A stretch of DNA of 35,379 nt, taken from positions 1-35,379 of the forward strand of contig CAZKHG010000036.1 in assembly GCA_964552655.1 (NCBI GenBank), written 5' to 3'. The notes under the pieces are model-generated. The model ran no database searches and was not told the DNA's origin. It saw only the letters and a program-made list of their open reading frames with translations. Within the stretch, counting starts at the first letter, position 1, and every line of letters starts with the position of its first letter. Shown here in pieces: positions 1-8,199 of the stretch. The DNA is from CAZKHG01 sp964552655 (GTDB lineage: Bacteria; Bacteroidota; Bacteroidia; Bacteroidales; Tenuifilaceae). The position numbers and the translations under genes were made by a program.

Positions 1-1408
1 TAACCAATTGCCAAGTATTTTCATAGATTTCACGACCAGTAAATGAGTATTGTACTCCACCCGACCATATTGTGCAAAAGAGATTTTTGTTTATAACAGC
101 AAATTGGTAATTATCGCCACCACCAAAACGCTCACTAATAATTGTATGCTGAGCACTAGTATTGAGTATTGCGGGATTTATCCAGGCAGAGAGTGTAAAT
201 TGGTTGGAGCCATTTATCAAACCAAGGTTTGACCCAATTTGAACCGTAGAACTTGAACCATCAAACTGGAAAGCTTGATCGGCAACGCTAAACCTATCGC
301 TAACCGATGTGGTATAGTATGATGTTCCGTTATTCCCATTCCCGCTCTCATCATTGGCATTGCCGTTGAAGGGGTAATAAGCAACAAGACCTAGAACTTG
401 TGTAGTTGGTTCCGGACTGCTATACTTGCGCACCCTGATATTATCCTCATACCTTGTAGTTGGTGAGGCTGCATACCAAACATAATCCCGGGCAACTACC
501 ATTAAAGGTGTGCTCAATGGCATAGATGCAGCAATATCCTGGTCCCATTGAACCGGTCCTCCGGGTTCTGTTGCGGGCACGTTCATTGAGTAGCTGAAGT
601 TCCCATCCTCTTTGCGGATAATCTTTAGGTAATATTCCGGGTTGTACGTGGTGCTCCAATAGGTGTCGCCATAAACTGCATTTGTAACAACTCCATCAAT
701 ATTCGTATTGAAAGACATTTGCCCATAGTCCTGCCAATCAATATAAGCCGAGTTTGTCCAATCCTTATATGCACTATGGAAACCTGCTATGCGGTAAACA
801 TAACCCCCTTTTTTAAATTGCATTTCCATAACAACCGGTTCGGTGAACTGCTGAACAGAGTAAAGGTATGCTGCTGATTCAGGACTAGTGGCAGGTGATA
901 AATGTTCCAGTCTTTGATTTTGCTCAACAATTTGTCCTGAATTATCTACTAAAACATTCCATTTGGCTGCATCCAGGGAGTTATCATCAAAATCATCGCC
1001 TAAAAGAAAAGTTGTGCCAATGTTACTTTTTGCGGGAGCAGAAACGTACCCATATAGCATATACAGGTTCATTGTTGATGATCCCGGAATACTGGGAACT
1101 TTAACCCAGATATTTGTGTTGGCGGTATTAATACCCCGTTCCCCCTGTATCCCCGGGTCGATCCAGTACTCCAGATCATTGGCATAATCCGTGGTAAACC
1201 GGATATCCGAACCATCGGCATTCATCTTCCCTTGTGAGATCAGGGTTGCGGTATTTACAACCACCAAAACCGAATAATCGGTTAGCGTATTAGGGTTGCT
1301 GGTATTGTTGATGGATATTTCGTAATGGTAAGGCCACTCGGCAAACTGTGCACCAGCATTTAGCGAGATTAGCCATAATAAAGTGATTGATAGTAAGAAA
1401 CGCTTCAT
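1..1408 (-). CDS. Secreted DUF2341 / LamG-domain surface protein, 3' part beyond left edge
   Basis: The minus strand stays open from an ATG at 1408 to the window edge (469 codons, no stop), so the gene is 3'-truncated by the window. Residues 1-20 form a signal peptide ending in AGA before QFAEWP. Residues about 30-125 resemble DUF2341, including the motifs YWIDPG, IWVKVPSIP and MLYGY. Residues about 130-325 carry a LamG-like beta-sandwich stretch (LGDDFDDNSLDAAKW) ending in the typical DNIRVRKY. A second LamG/concanavalin-like domain begins near residue 335 with LVAYYPFNGNANDESGNGNNG-type sequence and continues past the edge. Such proteins in Bacteroidota are usually surface adhesins or glycan binders, often exported by the type IX system whose SprA is encoded in this window. 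The sorting domain, if present, would lie outside. The ligand is unknown. Confidence 0.85.
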   Translation of the reverse strand, partial: MKRFLLSITLLWLISLNAGAQFAEWPYHYEISINNTSNPNTLTDYSVLVVVNTATLISQGKMNADGSDIRFTTDYANDLEYWIDPGIQGERGINTANTNIWVKVPSIPGSSTMNLYMLYGYVSAPAKSNIGTTFLLGDDFDDNSLDAAKWNVLVDNSGQIVEQNQRLEHLSPATSPESAAYLYSVQQFTEPVVMEMQFKKGGYVYRIAGFHSAYKDWTNSAYIDWQDYGQMSFNTNIDGVVTNAVYGDTYWSTTYNPEYYLKIIRKEDGNFSYSMNVPATEPGGPVQWDQDIAASMPLSTPLMVVARDYVWYAASPTTRYEDNIRVRKYSSPEPTTQVLGLVAYYPFNGNANDESGNGNNGTSYYTTSVSDRFSVADQAFQFDGSSSTVQIGSNLGLINGSNQFTLSAWINPAILNTSAQHTIISERFGGGDNYQFAVINKNLFCTIWSGGVQYSFTGREIYENTWQLV

Positions 1409-1433
1409 GAGAGTTATCTTTAAAAAAATTTGT

Positions 1434-1456
1434 TCATTACTAGCTGTTTGTAATGA
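1434..1456. repeat. 7-base inverted repeat upstream of the LamG gene
   Basis: TCATTAC at 1434-1440 is matched perfectly by GTAATGA at 1450-1456, around a 9-base spacer, 26 bases upstream of the leftward ATG. It could be an operator or a hairpin in the 5' leader. It is not followed by a T-run in either direction, so a terminator is unlikely. A match this short can arise by chance in AT-rich DNA. Confidence 0.3.
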
Positions 1457-1680
1457 TAAAAAGAGTTTGAATTTACAGACCCCCAAGTTACTTAAAAAAT
1501 CAATAATATAAACCGGTTTTTATTACTTTTTTTGGGGTTTACACAGATATTCGGTTTCTGTTTATGAAACCACTATTTTGAACGATCGATGGCATTATTA
1601 TAGAATACAGGTGTGTACGATCCGAAATTTTATCCGTTTACCTGTAATCAGCTTCTGTAATAATTTTTATATGCGTTTAA

Positions 1681-1709
1681 TTGAACAGCTAAAAATTTCC
1701 CTATTTTTG
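1681..1709 (+). promoter_or_regulatory. Bacteroidota-type promoter for the ECF sigma gene
   Basis: TTG at 1681-1683 and TATTTTTG at 1702-1709 match the Bacteroidota housekeeping pattern (TTG, about 17-23 bases, TAnnTTTG) with an 18-base spacer. The -7 element ends 19 bases before the sigma-factor ATG, giving a very short leader. Confidence 0.6.
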
Positions 1710-1728
1710 CTTCCGGCAAATTTGAAAA

Positions 1729-2250
1729 ATGACTCTCCCCGCAGGCAACTACTCCAAGGAAGAACTATCGTGGTTCCAGTCGCTATTCGACCAGTACTAC
1801 GAGAGCATCCGTAGTTTTGCCTACTACAAAACCGGAGACGTTGACCTGGCCGATGATGTGGTGCAGGAGACGTTCATTAAGCTCTGGTCTTCCCGGGATT
1901 CGGTGAAGGATGAGACCGTGAAAGCATTGCTTTACACTATAGCAGGCAACATTATCAAAAATCACTTTAAGCACAGGAAGGTAGTTTACAACTTCGAGAA
2001 ACAAAATGTTAGCAATGAGGTTGGTCATGGTGCAGATGCCGATTTGAGGCAGGAGGAGCTGAACAGGCAGTTGCAGGATGTTTTAGCAGTTATCCCCGAT
2101 AAGGCTCGCGAGGTGTTCCTGATGAACAGGATTGAAGGCCTGACTTACGCTGATATTGCAGAAAGATTGGGGCTAAGCGTTAAAGCAATTGAAAAAAGAA
2201 TGTCGGAGGCAATTAAAATACTTAGAGAACGATTCGATTACAAGATATGA
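1729..2250 (+). CDS. ECF sigma factor, FecI-like
   Basis: This 173-residue protein is an extracytoplasmic-function sigma-70 factor, which directs RNA polymerase to a small regulon. Residues about 16-85 form region 2 (motifs FDQYYESIRSFA, DDVVQETFIKLW, and the LLYTIAGNIIKNHF DNA-melting helix). Residues about 110-170 form region 4, with the helix-turn-helix GLTYADIAERLGLSVKAIEK. There is no extra C-terminal domain, and the length is normal for the FecI group. Its stop overlaps the start of the downstream fecR by four bases (ATGA), as is usual for a sigma/anti-sigma pair that needs matched synthesis. It is expected to be held by that FecR and released when the TonB receptor downstream binds its ligand. 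The regulon cannot be read from the sequence. Confidence 0.93.
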   Translation: MTLPAGNYSKEELSWFQSLFDQYYESIRSFAYYKTGDVDLADDVVQETFIKLWSSRDSVKDETVKALLYTIAGNIIKNHFKHRKVVYNFEKQNVSNEVGHGADADLRQEELNRQLQDVLAVIPDKAREVFLMNRIEGLTYADIAERLGLSVKAIEKRMSEAIKILRERFDYKI

Positions 2251-3143
2251 GTAACGACGGGGAAAACATATCAACCGGAATGAACGATCAGGAGCTGGAT
2301 AAATTCCTAAAGGAGATATCAGGCCTCAGGGTTCCCTCTTCCCCAAAGGGTAAAGAGCAAACCTGGAATGATATTTTGCAGGCAATTGATCAAAAAGGTA
2401 AAGCTGAAACCAGAATTGTCCGGTTTCCCTCTAAACTTATTTGGTACAGCGCTGCCGCCTCTGTTGCCATTCTATTTGCCATTGGTGTGCTGATCCGGCA
2501 ATTTTCAACCATCAGCATTAACGTTCCCAAAGGTGAGTTTAGCTCAATTGTTTTGCCCGATAAATCTGAGGTAAAGATTAATGCAGACTCCCGGGTCGAA
2601 TACAAAAAGTACGGTTGGTTAAACAACCGGATAGTTAAGCTGGATGGGGAAGCGTTATTTGCGGTGAGCAACGGGAACCCATTTACTGTAGATGCCGGTA
2701 ACGGAAGAAAAGTAACCGTTACAGGAACCGAATTTGATGTCTTTTCCCGCACCCAAAAATTTGAGGTGAAATGCTTTAAGGGTTCTGTTGTTGTTGAAAC
2801 TTCTGTTGTAAAACCAATTTCAATTTCAAAGGGCAGTGGGATATCAATAAAAGAAAATATAACTGAGCCAATCAGCTTTGAACTTGATTCTACGCACATT
2901 ACTACATGGATTACAGGAGAATATTACTTCACCAATTCGTCCCTGAGTGAAGTCTTTGAAGAGGTTCAACGGCAATTCAATGTTATTATAACCCCTGTGG
3001 GTTTTAACCCTTTGGAACGAAACTATACCGGGTACTTTAAACGGGGGATACTTACTGAAGCGCTTAACCTGGTTTGTCTTCCCATGGGACTTAGTTACCA
3101 GATATCTCCCGATTCCACTATCGTTACAATAAAATCAGAGTAA
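2247..3143 (+). CDS. FecR-family anti-sigma factor (first copy)
   Basis: This 298-residue inner-membrane protein has the FecR layout. A cytoplasmic N-terminal segment of about 64 residues should bind the sigma factor. A single membrane helix spans about residues 65-84. The periplasmic FecR domain (about 95-195) contains KGEFSSIVLPDKSEVKINADS and GEALFAV-type motifs. A C-terminal domain of the DUF4974 type (about 225-296) includes GEYYFTN and YTGYFK. In Bacteroidota such proteins relay a signal from the receptor STN domain to the sigma factor. The start overlaps the sigma stop, and the TonB receptor follows after 121 bases. A second, clearly related FecR lies downstream of the receptor; both share the C-terminal pattern GYFK-x3-L-x2-AL-x-L-x-C-x-PM. 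Confidence 0.93.
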   Translation: MSNDGENISTGMNDQELDKFLKEISGLRVPSSPKGKEQTWNDILQAIDQKGKAETRIVRFPSKLIWYSAAASVAILFAIGVLIRQFSTISINVPKGEFSSIVLPDKSEVKINADSRVEYKKYGWLNNRIVKLDGEALFAVSNGNPFTVDAGNGRKVTVTGTEFDVFSRTQKFEVKCFKGSVVVETSVVKPISISKGSGISIKENITEPISFELDSTHITTWITGEYYFTNSSLSEVFEEVQRQFNVIITPVGFNPLERNYTGYFKRGILTEALNLVCLPMGLSYQISPDSTIVTIKSE

Positions 3144-3239
3144 ATCAGTGGGGTGTTTCCTGTTTAAATTGTAATTGTAATGATGATAGGTTATTTTGTT
3201 TTTTTACTATTGATGTCATTTACCTTGCAAAACCCAGGT

Positions 3240-3247
3240 TAGCTTTG
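3240..3247 (+). promoter_or_regulatory. Possible -7 promoter element before the TonB receptor
   Basis: TAGCTTTG fits TAnnTTTG exactly and ends 17 bases before the receptor ATG. Only a weak T-rich -33 match (TTT at 3219-3221, spacer 18) is present. The receptor may therefore be transcribed separately from the sigma/FecR pair. Confidence 0.45.
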
Positions 3248-3264
3248 TGTTTTAAACATTAGAA

Positions 3265-5946
3265 ATGAATAAAAGAATAGCAATATTGGTTAACCCATTT
3301 TACATACTCCTTGGAGCATTATTGTTGTTTAACAATTCCTTATTCTCTCAAGCTCTGATCACTGATAAGTTTGACAATAAGCCGCTGGTTGAGGTACTTG
3401 AACTCCTAACCAAAAAATATGAAATCAAGTTAGCCTACGATAACAAGTTGGTTCAGTCATCATTTGTAACTGCCTCATTTATAAATGAACCCGTTGAAGA
3501 TGTTTTAAAGAAAATTCTGAAACCAAATGGCCTTGAATTTTTAAAGTTGAATGATGTTTATATAGTTAAAGTTTCTACTGCTACTCCTGAACCCGAGCCC
3601 GTGAAACAAATAAAATACAAGGTTTTAGGTGTGGTAAAGGAAAAAGGCACCGGTGAAACATTGCCCTACGCATCGGTGGTTGTTCAGGGCAACCAAACCG
3701 GAACTGCGTCCAATACCGATGGGTATTTTTCGTTGTCAAGCAACAGATCCGATTCTATTGTTTTAAAGATCAGCTATATTGGATTTGAGCCTATTGAACT
3801 GAAGGTTGCTCCACAAACCCTGGGTAAAGATGTGATGATTTTTGAACTGGAAAGAAATAGTATCCACATTAAAGATGCAGTAATCGTAAAAAACCAACCA
3901 GAACAGCTGGTGGCTTTTGGGGAACCGGGGTTAATGCAGCTGAATTCCGGCAGGAGTTCAACCCTAACCACCATCTCAAACATTGATATTGCTGCCCCTT
4001 TGCAATTACTCCCGGGAGTAGATGGCACAACGGAATCCCTTTCAGGACTTATGGTTCGCCACTCAACATCCGACAAGAACCTGTTTATTTACGATGGTTT
4101 TACCATTTATCATATTGATCATTTTTTTGGCGCTTTTTCCAGCTTTAACTCCAAGGCCATTAAAGACATAAGGGTTATTCGTGGTGGGTTCGATGCACAT
4201 TGGGGCGGTCGTTCTTCCTCAGTTGTGGAGATCACAGGAAAAACGGGCAACGAGAATCAACTGATAGCTGATGCAGGGGTTGATCTTCTTGGCGCCGATA
4301 TCGAAATAGAAGGCCCTGTTGGAAAGAAAGCCTCTTTTGTAATTGCCGCCAGGAGATCATTTACTGATTATTTTAAATCTTCTTTGTACTCAAACCTATT
4401 TGAAAGTGCCAGATCTGATATAACCCTGAATAAATTTTCTGCAAGTGCTTTTACCAATGAGGCTTCAGAACCCCATTATTTCTACTACGATTTTAACACC
4501 AAGCTAAGCTTTAAACCTACAATGAAAGACCTTATCTCTGTAAGCGCATACAAAGGATACGACCAGCTGAATTACAATAAATCAGATGCCAACCCATTTA
4601 TCAATGAGGATTCTGATTGGGGGAACATGGGAGCCGGGTTGCGTTGGTCTAGACAATGGGGGAGCAGGTTTTATCATAATTTCACTCTTGGAGCCTCAAA
4701 ATATGATCTTTTCTATGATCACAGGGACAGTTCTGTTGTACGAAGTCAGGCTGGTAGCATTTCACGGATCACCAGGAAGCACTTCCTGATTGACAACCAG
4801 CTGGATGATATTAATGCCAATTTTCAGGGTCAGCTGATGCTTGGTGCTAAAGATCAGCTGGAATTTGGATTTGCGGGCAATAATGTTAATATTTCTTCAA
4901 CAGAGGCTACCAGCAACTATATCAATACTATTCAGATTATTGATACTGCTCTACTTTATAGTAATATATCGGGTACATATACTTTCTGGGCACAGAATAC
5001 GCTTTCCATTAAAGCGTTAAACTCACTGAAACTGGGAGCCAGGTACACTTACCATAACCTTACCGGTAAAAGCTATTTTGAGCCAAGGGTACAAATGGTT
5101 ATTAAACCCGTTGAAAATTTAAGCCTCAAATTTGCTGCTGGAATTTACTATCAGTTTGTAAACAAAGTAATCCTTCTGGATAACGGGTATTACAGGAATA
5201 AATGGGTAGCCTCCGATGGGTTAAGATTTCCGGTTGTAAAATCAACACACCTGATAGCTGGTTTTGTGGTTAAATCAAACAATGGTTTCAGCGTCGATTT
5301 TGAGGCTTATAGCAAGAGCACTTCAGGAATTAGTTTTGTTCAAACAGTTCTCAGAAAAACCGGGAACGGACCAAATGCTCAGGTAAAGCAGGAAAAAAGA
5401 ACGTTTACCATGAATAACAATGTTTTAGGAATTGATCTTTTGCTAAAAAAAAGTTGGGAACGGGGACAATTCTGGGTAGCCTATACGATCAGCCAAAGTT
5501 ATAACCAATGCGATCAGGTTAACGGGGGCGATGAGTACCCGGCACTCGATGATCAGCTCCATGAGCTGAAGCTGGTTGGGGTTTACAGCCTCAAGCATTG
5601 GAATTTTACAGCAAGCTGGATTTATGGCTCAGGGAAACATTGGGACGAAATCCTGTTAACCTCAAATTACCTCATTAGCCCCGATTATGATAAAAACGCA
5701 GCCCTACTTCCACCATACCACCGGCTTGATCTGGGAATAAGCTATAATTTTAAATTTTTAAAAGGTGAAATAGAGACTGGGGTAAAGGTTTTTAATTTGT
5801 ACAACCATATTAACAGCCTGGCAAAACCCTATAAGCTATCCGAAAATTTGTTGCAGGATATTCAACAGGGAAACCCCATTATCACATATAATGAGAACCT
5901 GGGTATGGGAGTCACTCCAACTTTTTTCTTAAACCTGAAGTTTTAA
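3265..5946 (+). CDS. TonB-dependent outer-membrane receptor with STN signalling domain
   Basis: This 893-residue protein has a signal peptide (about 1-29, ending near LFSQ). An STN domain follows (about 30-103, with DKFDNKPLVEVLELL and EPVEDVLKKILK). Next come a CarboxypepD_reg-like beta-sandwich (about 118-200: VLGVVKEKGTGETLPYASV, NTDGYFSLS), a plug (about 225-330: RGGFDAHWGGRSSSVVEI) and a 22-strand-type barrel that ends in FFLNLKF. Receptors with an STN domain both import a ligand using TonB energy and report binding to FecR. It is shorter than SusC proteins and no SusD follows, so a starch-utilisation-type glycan system is unlikely. The neighbours make it the sensor of the flanking sigma/FecR genes. 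The ligand (siderophore, haem, peptide or other) cannot be told from sequence. Confidence 0.92.
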   Translation: MNKRIAILVNPFYILLGALLLFNNSLFSQALITDKFDNKPLVEVLELLTKKYEIKLAYDNKLVQSSFVTASFINEPVEDVLKKILKPNGLEFLKLNDVYIVKVSTATPEPEPVKQIKYKVLGVVKEKGTGETLPYASVVVQGNQTGTASNTDGYFSLSSNRSDSIVLKISYIGFEPIELKVAPQTLGKDVMIFELERNSIHIKDAVIVKNQPEQLVAFGEPGLMQLNSGRSSTLTTISNIDIAAPLQLLPGVDGTTESLSGLMVRHSTSDKNLFIYDGFTIYHIDHFFGAFSSFNSKAIKDIRVIRGGFDAHWGGRSSSVVEITGKTGNENQLIADAGVDLLGADIEIEGPVGKKASFVIAARRSFTDYFKSSLYSNLFESARSDITLNKFSASAFTNEASEPHYFYYDFNTKLSFKPTMKDLISVSAYKGYDQLNYNKSDANPFINEDSDWGNMGAGLRWSRQWGSRFYHNFTLGASKYDLFYDHRDSSVVRSQAGSISRITRKHFLIDNQLDDINANFQGQLMLGAKDQLEFGFAGNNVNISSTEATSNYINTIQIIDTALLYSNISGTYTFWAQNTLSIKALNSLKLGARYTYHNLTGKSYFEPRVQMVIKPVENLSLKFAAGIYYQFVNKVILLDNGYYRNKWVASDGLRFPVVKSTHLIAGFVVKSNNGFSVDFEAYSKSTSGISFVQTVLRKTGNGPNAQVKQEKRTFTMNNNVLGIDLLLKKSWERGQFWVAYTISQSYNQCDQVNGGDEYPALDDQLHELKLVGVYSLKHWNFTASWIYGSGKHWDEILLTSNYLISPDYDKNAALLPPYHRLDLGISYNFKFLKGEIETGVKVFNLYNHINSLAKPYKLSENLLQDIQQGNPIITYNENLGMGVTPTFFLNLKF

Positions 5947-6170
5947 ATTCTTTCAGGGGATATTCAATAAATAAAATTCCCAGTCTTCAAAAATTAACAT
6001 CAACCTGTCCCAATATCTATAAGTTTTCCTGCTTTATCATCAGATGTAATACACTGGTAATTAATAAGTAGCCACAGTCAAAATCAGCCAAAGAATTTTT
6101 TAAAATCTTTTCTCCGAAATGGTAGGGTGTTTTTCTGTTGGGTTGTACTATTACTGAAAATTGAACGACA

Positions 6171-7058
6171 GTGAACGAGGAAATGAGATATAAGGGAGTT
6201 GAAAAGTTAAATCCAGTTGATAATAATATCAATGTCGAAAAACTTTTATCAGGCTTACATGTTCCTGCCGGTAAACCAAAGGAAATAATTTGGCAATCGA
6301 TCCTTGAAAAGATTGGCGAGAAAGGTTCCGTTAAAGAGATTCGGTTAACGTATTATATACTTCGGGTTGCTGCGTCGCTTATCCTCTTTGCCCTTTTGGG
6401 TGGATCGGTCTGGGTTTGGGGATTTGGAAACATCGAAATTTATTCGCCTAAAGCCAGACAACTGACCGTTTATCTTCCCGATAACAGCAGCGTAAAGCTG
6501 AATTCCGATACCCGAATCTCCTACAACAAAGCGCTATGGTTTTTATCAAGGAAGGTGACTATTGAAGGCGAAGGATTATTTACTGTTAAAAAGGGGAGAA
6601 GGTTTGATGTAATTGCCAATAATACAACCACATCCGTTCTGGGTACAACATTTAATGTGTATAACAGGGAGGGTAAAACCGAAGTTAGTTGTATTGAAGG
6701 TAAAGTGAGCGTAAAATCAAACGAAACGCAAAAGAAAGTGATACTTACTGCAGGTCATAAAACAGAACTAAAGAAGGAAGCCATGGACAAACCAATGGAG
6801 GTAAAAGAAGAATTTGAAGTAAGATGGACCAAGGGCGAATTTTACTTTAATAACACCCCGATTCGGGAGGTGTTCGACGAAGTTGAAAGGCAATTTGATG
6901 TTGATGTTTTTTTTGAAGGCGACCCCAATAGGTTCTACACCGGGTATTTCAAGAACAGCAACCTGTCCCTGGCTCTGGGTCTGATATGTATCCCCATGAA
7001 CTTTGAGTACAAAATACAAGGGAATGTAGTTATCATCCACGAAAATAAAAATAGATGA
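6171..7058 (+). CDS. FecR-family anti-sigma factor (second copy, no adjacent sigma factor)
   Basis: This is a FecR protein of about 295 residues. It has an N-terminal cytoplasmic part, a membrane helix at about 61-83, a periplasmic FecR domain (about 90-195, with YLPDNSSVKLNSDTRISYN and GEGLFTVKKG) and a DUF4974-type C-terminus (about 225-292: GEFYFNNTPIREVFDEVERQF). It parallels the first FecR along its whole length, including the LLSGLHVPAGKPKEIIW segment near the N-terminus, so the two probably arose by duplication. No sigma gene sits next to it; the preceding 224 bases are non-coding. The frame allows a GTG start at 6171 or an ATG at 6183; I kept the longer form but cannot decide. A lipoprotein gene follows after 62 bases and is probably co-transcribed. 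Confidence 0.9.
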   Translation: MNEEMRYKGVEKLNPVDNNINVEKLLSGLHVPAGKPKEIIWQSILEKIGEKGSVKEIRLTYYILRVAASLILFALLGGSVWVWGFGNIEIYSPKARQLTVYLPDNSSVKLNSDTRISYNKALWFLSRKVTIEGEGLFTVKKGRRFDVIANNTTTSVLGTTFNVYNREGKTEVSCIEGKVSVKSNETQKKVILTAGHKTELKKEAMDKPMEVKEEFEVRWTKGEFYFNNTPIREVFDEVERQFDVDVFFEGDPNRFYTGYFKNSNLSLALGLICIPMNFEYKIQGNVVIIHENKNR

Positions 7059-7120
7059 ATCCACACCGGAGATTTCAAAATATTAATCAAATCAAAATGT
7101 TAAACTTAAATTTTAAAATT

Positions 7121-7951
7121 ATGAAACGTAAAAGTCTGATTTTTGCAGCCGCCACCCTGATGCTGGCATTTGCTTTCACCTCATGTGAAAAGGACGAAAC
7201 CACCCCAACATCCTTGCTAAATGCAACTATGGATGATGATGAGGTAACCGCTTATTACGATGATGTGTTGGCCGAAACCGATGAGCTAACCTTAAATGAC
7301 ACTAAAGATGCAACGGAGCTTTTGGCAACTTATACTGGCTCAGGCACCAGAAATACTCTAACAACTTTTTCGGGTGATACCATGATAAGAACCGTTACCT
7401 ATAACAATTTTGTAAATGGAAACTCCCAGATGGAAAGGGTTAAGAACGGTCAGATTATAATGAAGGTGATTCGCCACCAGTTCCCCGGAGAATTCAAGAG
7501 AATTATCACCATGAATAATTTTACTGTGAATGGCAATGCAGTTGAAGGTACAAAACAGGTTGTTCGCAGCGAAACGAACCAGTACCAGTACACCGTTACA
7601 TTGAAAAATGGCAAAGTAACCTTTACCGATGGTAAAGTATATACCCGTGAGTTTACCCGCACCAGGACAATGGAAAGTGGAATGAATACCCCTGCAATAA
7701 TCCTGGATGATGTTTATTCTATCGAAGGTGAGGCTACTGGCGTTAATTGCGATGGCTTGGCTTACACGCATACCATTCAGAATGCACTGATGCTAAAATT
7801 ATCGTGCCGTTGGATTGTTCAGGGAACTATCAATATTTCCGTGGGCGAAACGAATGCAACATTCGATTACGGCGATGGTACCTGCGATAACCTGGCCACA
7901 GTAACCGTAAACGGTAAGACTTACGAAATTAAACTTCGCGGAGGAGTATAG
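7121..7951 (+). CDS. Lipoprotein of unknown family
   Basis: I do not recognise the family. The start at 7121 is chosen because it opens a textbook lipoprotein signal peptide with lipobox FTSC (lipidated Cys22). The same frame is open further upstream to 7055, but that would put 22 unlikely residues before the signal. The mature part (about 254 residues) begins with an acidic stretch (DDDEVTAYYDDVLAETDE). It continues as predicted beta strands rich in Thr and Asn, and ends with DYGDGTCDNLATVTVNGKTYEI. Three cysteines (C210, C229, C255) lie in the C-terminal third and could form a disulfide. It is the last gene before a strong terminator and follows the second FecR, so it is probably an accessory or target of the signalling locus. 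Confidence 0.85.
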   Translation: MKRKSLIFAAATLMLAFAFTSCEKDETTPTSLLNATMDDDEVTAYYDDVLAETDELTLNDTKDATELLATYTGSGTRNTLTTFSGDTMIRTVTYNNFVNGNSQMERVKNGQIIMKVIRHQFPGEFKRIITMNNFTVNGNAVEGTKQVVRSETNQYQYTVTLKNGKVTFTDGKVYTREFTRTRTMESGMNTPAIILDDVYSIEGEATGVNCDGLAYTHTIQNALMLKLSCRWIVQGTINISVGETNATFDYGDGTCDNLATVTVNGKTYEIKLRGGV

Positions 7952-7979
7952 TGGGGTGTTGGTTTTATTGGTTGATAGG

Positions 7980-8002
7980 CCGCCCTTCGGGGCGGTTTTT
8001 TT
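7980..8002 (+). terminator. Rho-independent terminator of the sigma/FecR/receptor locus
   Basis: CCGCCC (7980-7985), a TTCG tetraloop and GGGCGG (7990-7995) form a perfect 6-base GC stem followed by seven T (7996-8002), 28 bases after the lipoprotein stop. Confidence 0.92.
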
Positions 8003-8127
8003 GTCTCTTTAAAATGATTTTCGCCTAGCCTACTCCAAATTTTTTATCAATTGTTTGTCTTATTATCTCAATAAATCATCAGTTCAAAATCTCAAACCAT
8101 CAATGTATCCTTATTGTATTATCAATA

Positions 8128-8141
8128 TTGATTTTTATCAA
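8128..8141. promoter_or_regulatory. FNR-type operator palindrome
   Basis: TTGAT-TTTT-ATCAA at 8128-8141 is a perfect match to the FNR-family consensus TTGAT-N4-ATCAA. It lies 58 bases before the iron-sulfur protein ATG and centres about 40 bases upstream of the -7 element at 8175. An overlapping palindrome, ATCAATATTGAT, sits at 8121-8132. The decamer TTTTTATCAA (8041, 8132) and the 12-mer TCAATAAATCAT (8068, 8138) are each found twice in this leader. FNR-type proteins are oxygen- or redox-responsive Crp-family regulators. Whether this organism has one is not visible here, and AT-rich DNA makes such matches more likely. Confidence 0.5.
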
Positions 8142-8174
8142 TAAATCATATTTAATAATATAGATTATTTAATA

Positions 8175-8182
8175 TATATTTG
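8175..8182 (+). promoter_or_regulatory. -7 promoter element of the iron-sulfur protein gene
   Basis: TATATTTG matches TAnnTTTG, with a T-rich possible -33 region at 8151-8153 (spacer 21). It ends 17 bases before the ATG, so the FNR-like palindrome lies just upstream of the promoter, a place suited to activation. Confidence 0.5.
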
Positions 8183-8199
8183 CACAAAAATTTGAACAT

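Larger units (their letters stand above)
1409..1728. other. Divergent intergenic region between LamG gene and ECF sigma gene
   Basis: This AT-rich stretch of 320 bases separates two divergent genes. It holds a 7-base inverted repeat near the LamG gene and a good promoter for the sigma gene at its right end, both listed separately. Open frames here are short and show no protein-like features. No clear TAnnTTTG element was found for the leftward gene. Confidence 0.6.

Noticed and set aside
1578..1814. An open frame of 78 codons overlapping the sigma-gene start in another frame.
   Set aside because: It crosses the promoter and the well-supported sigma gene and its product has no protein-like features. 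It is a shadow frame.
2390..2899. A 169-codon antisense frame inside the first fecR.
   Set aside because: It lies wholly within a conserved gene and follows from that gene's codon pattern. No promoter or family resemblance was seen.
7055..7120. Longer start for the lipoprotein, overlapping the second fecR stop.
   Set aside because: It would put 22 polar residues before a perfect lipoprotein signal peptide and would destroy its export. The ATG at 7121 is preferred.
3147..7960. The 11-mer AGTGGGGTGTT just after the first fecR stop (3147-3157) and again at the lipoprotein stop (7950-7960), with a similar sequence at 6122 before the second fecR.
   Set aside because: Identical 11-mers are expected many times by chance in 35 kb. 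The copies sit at different positions relative to genes and one is followed by a terminator, so a shared operator is not supported.
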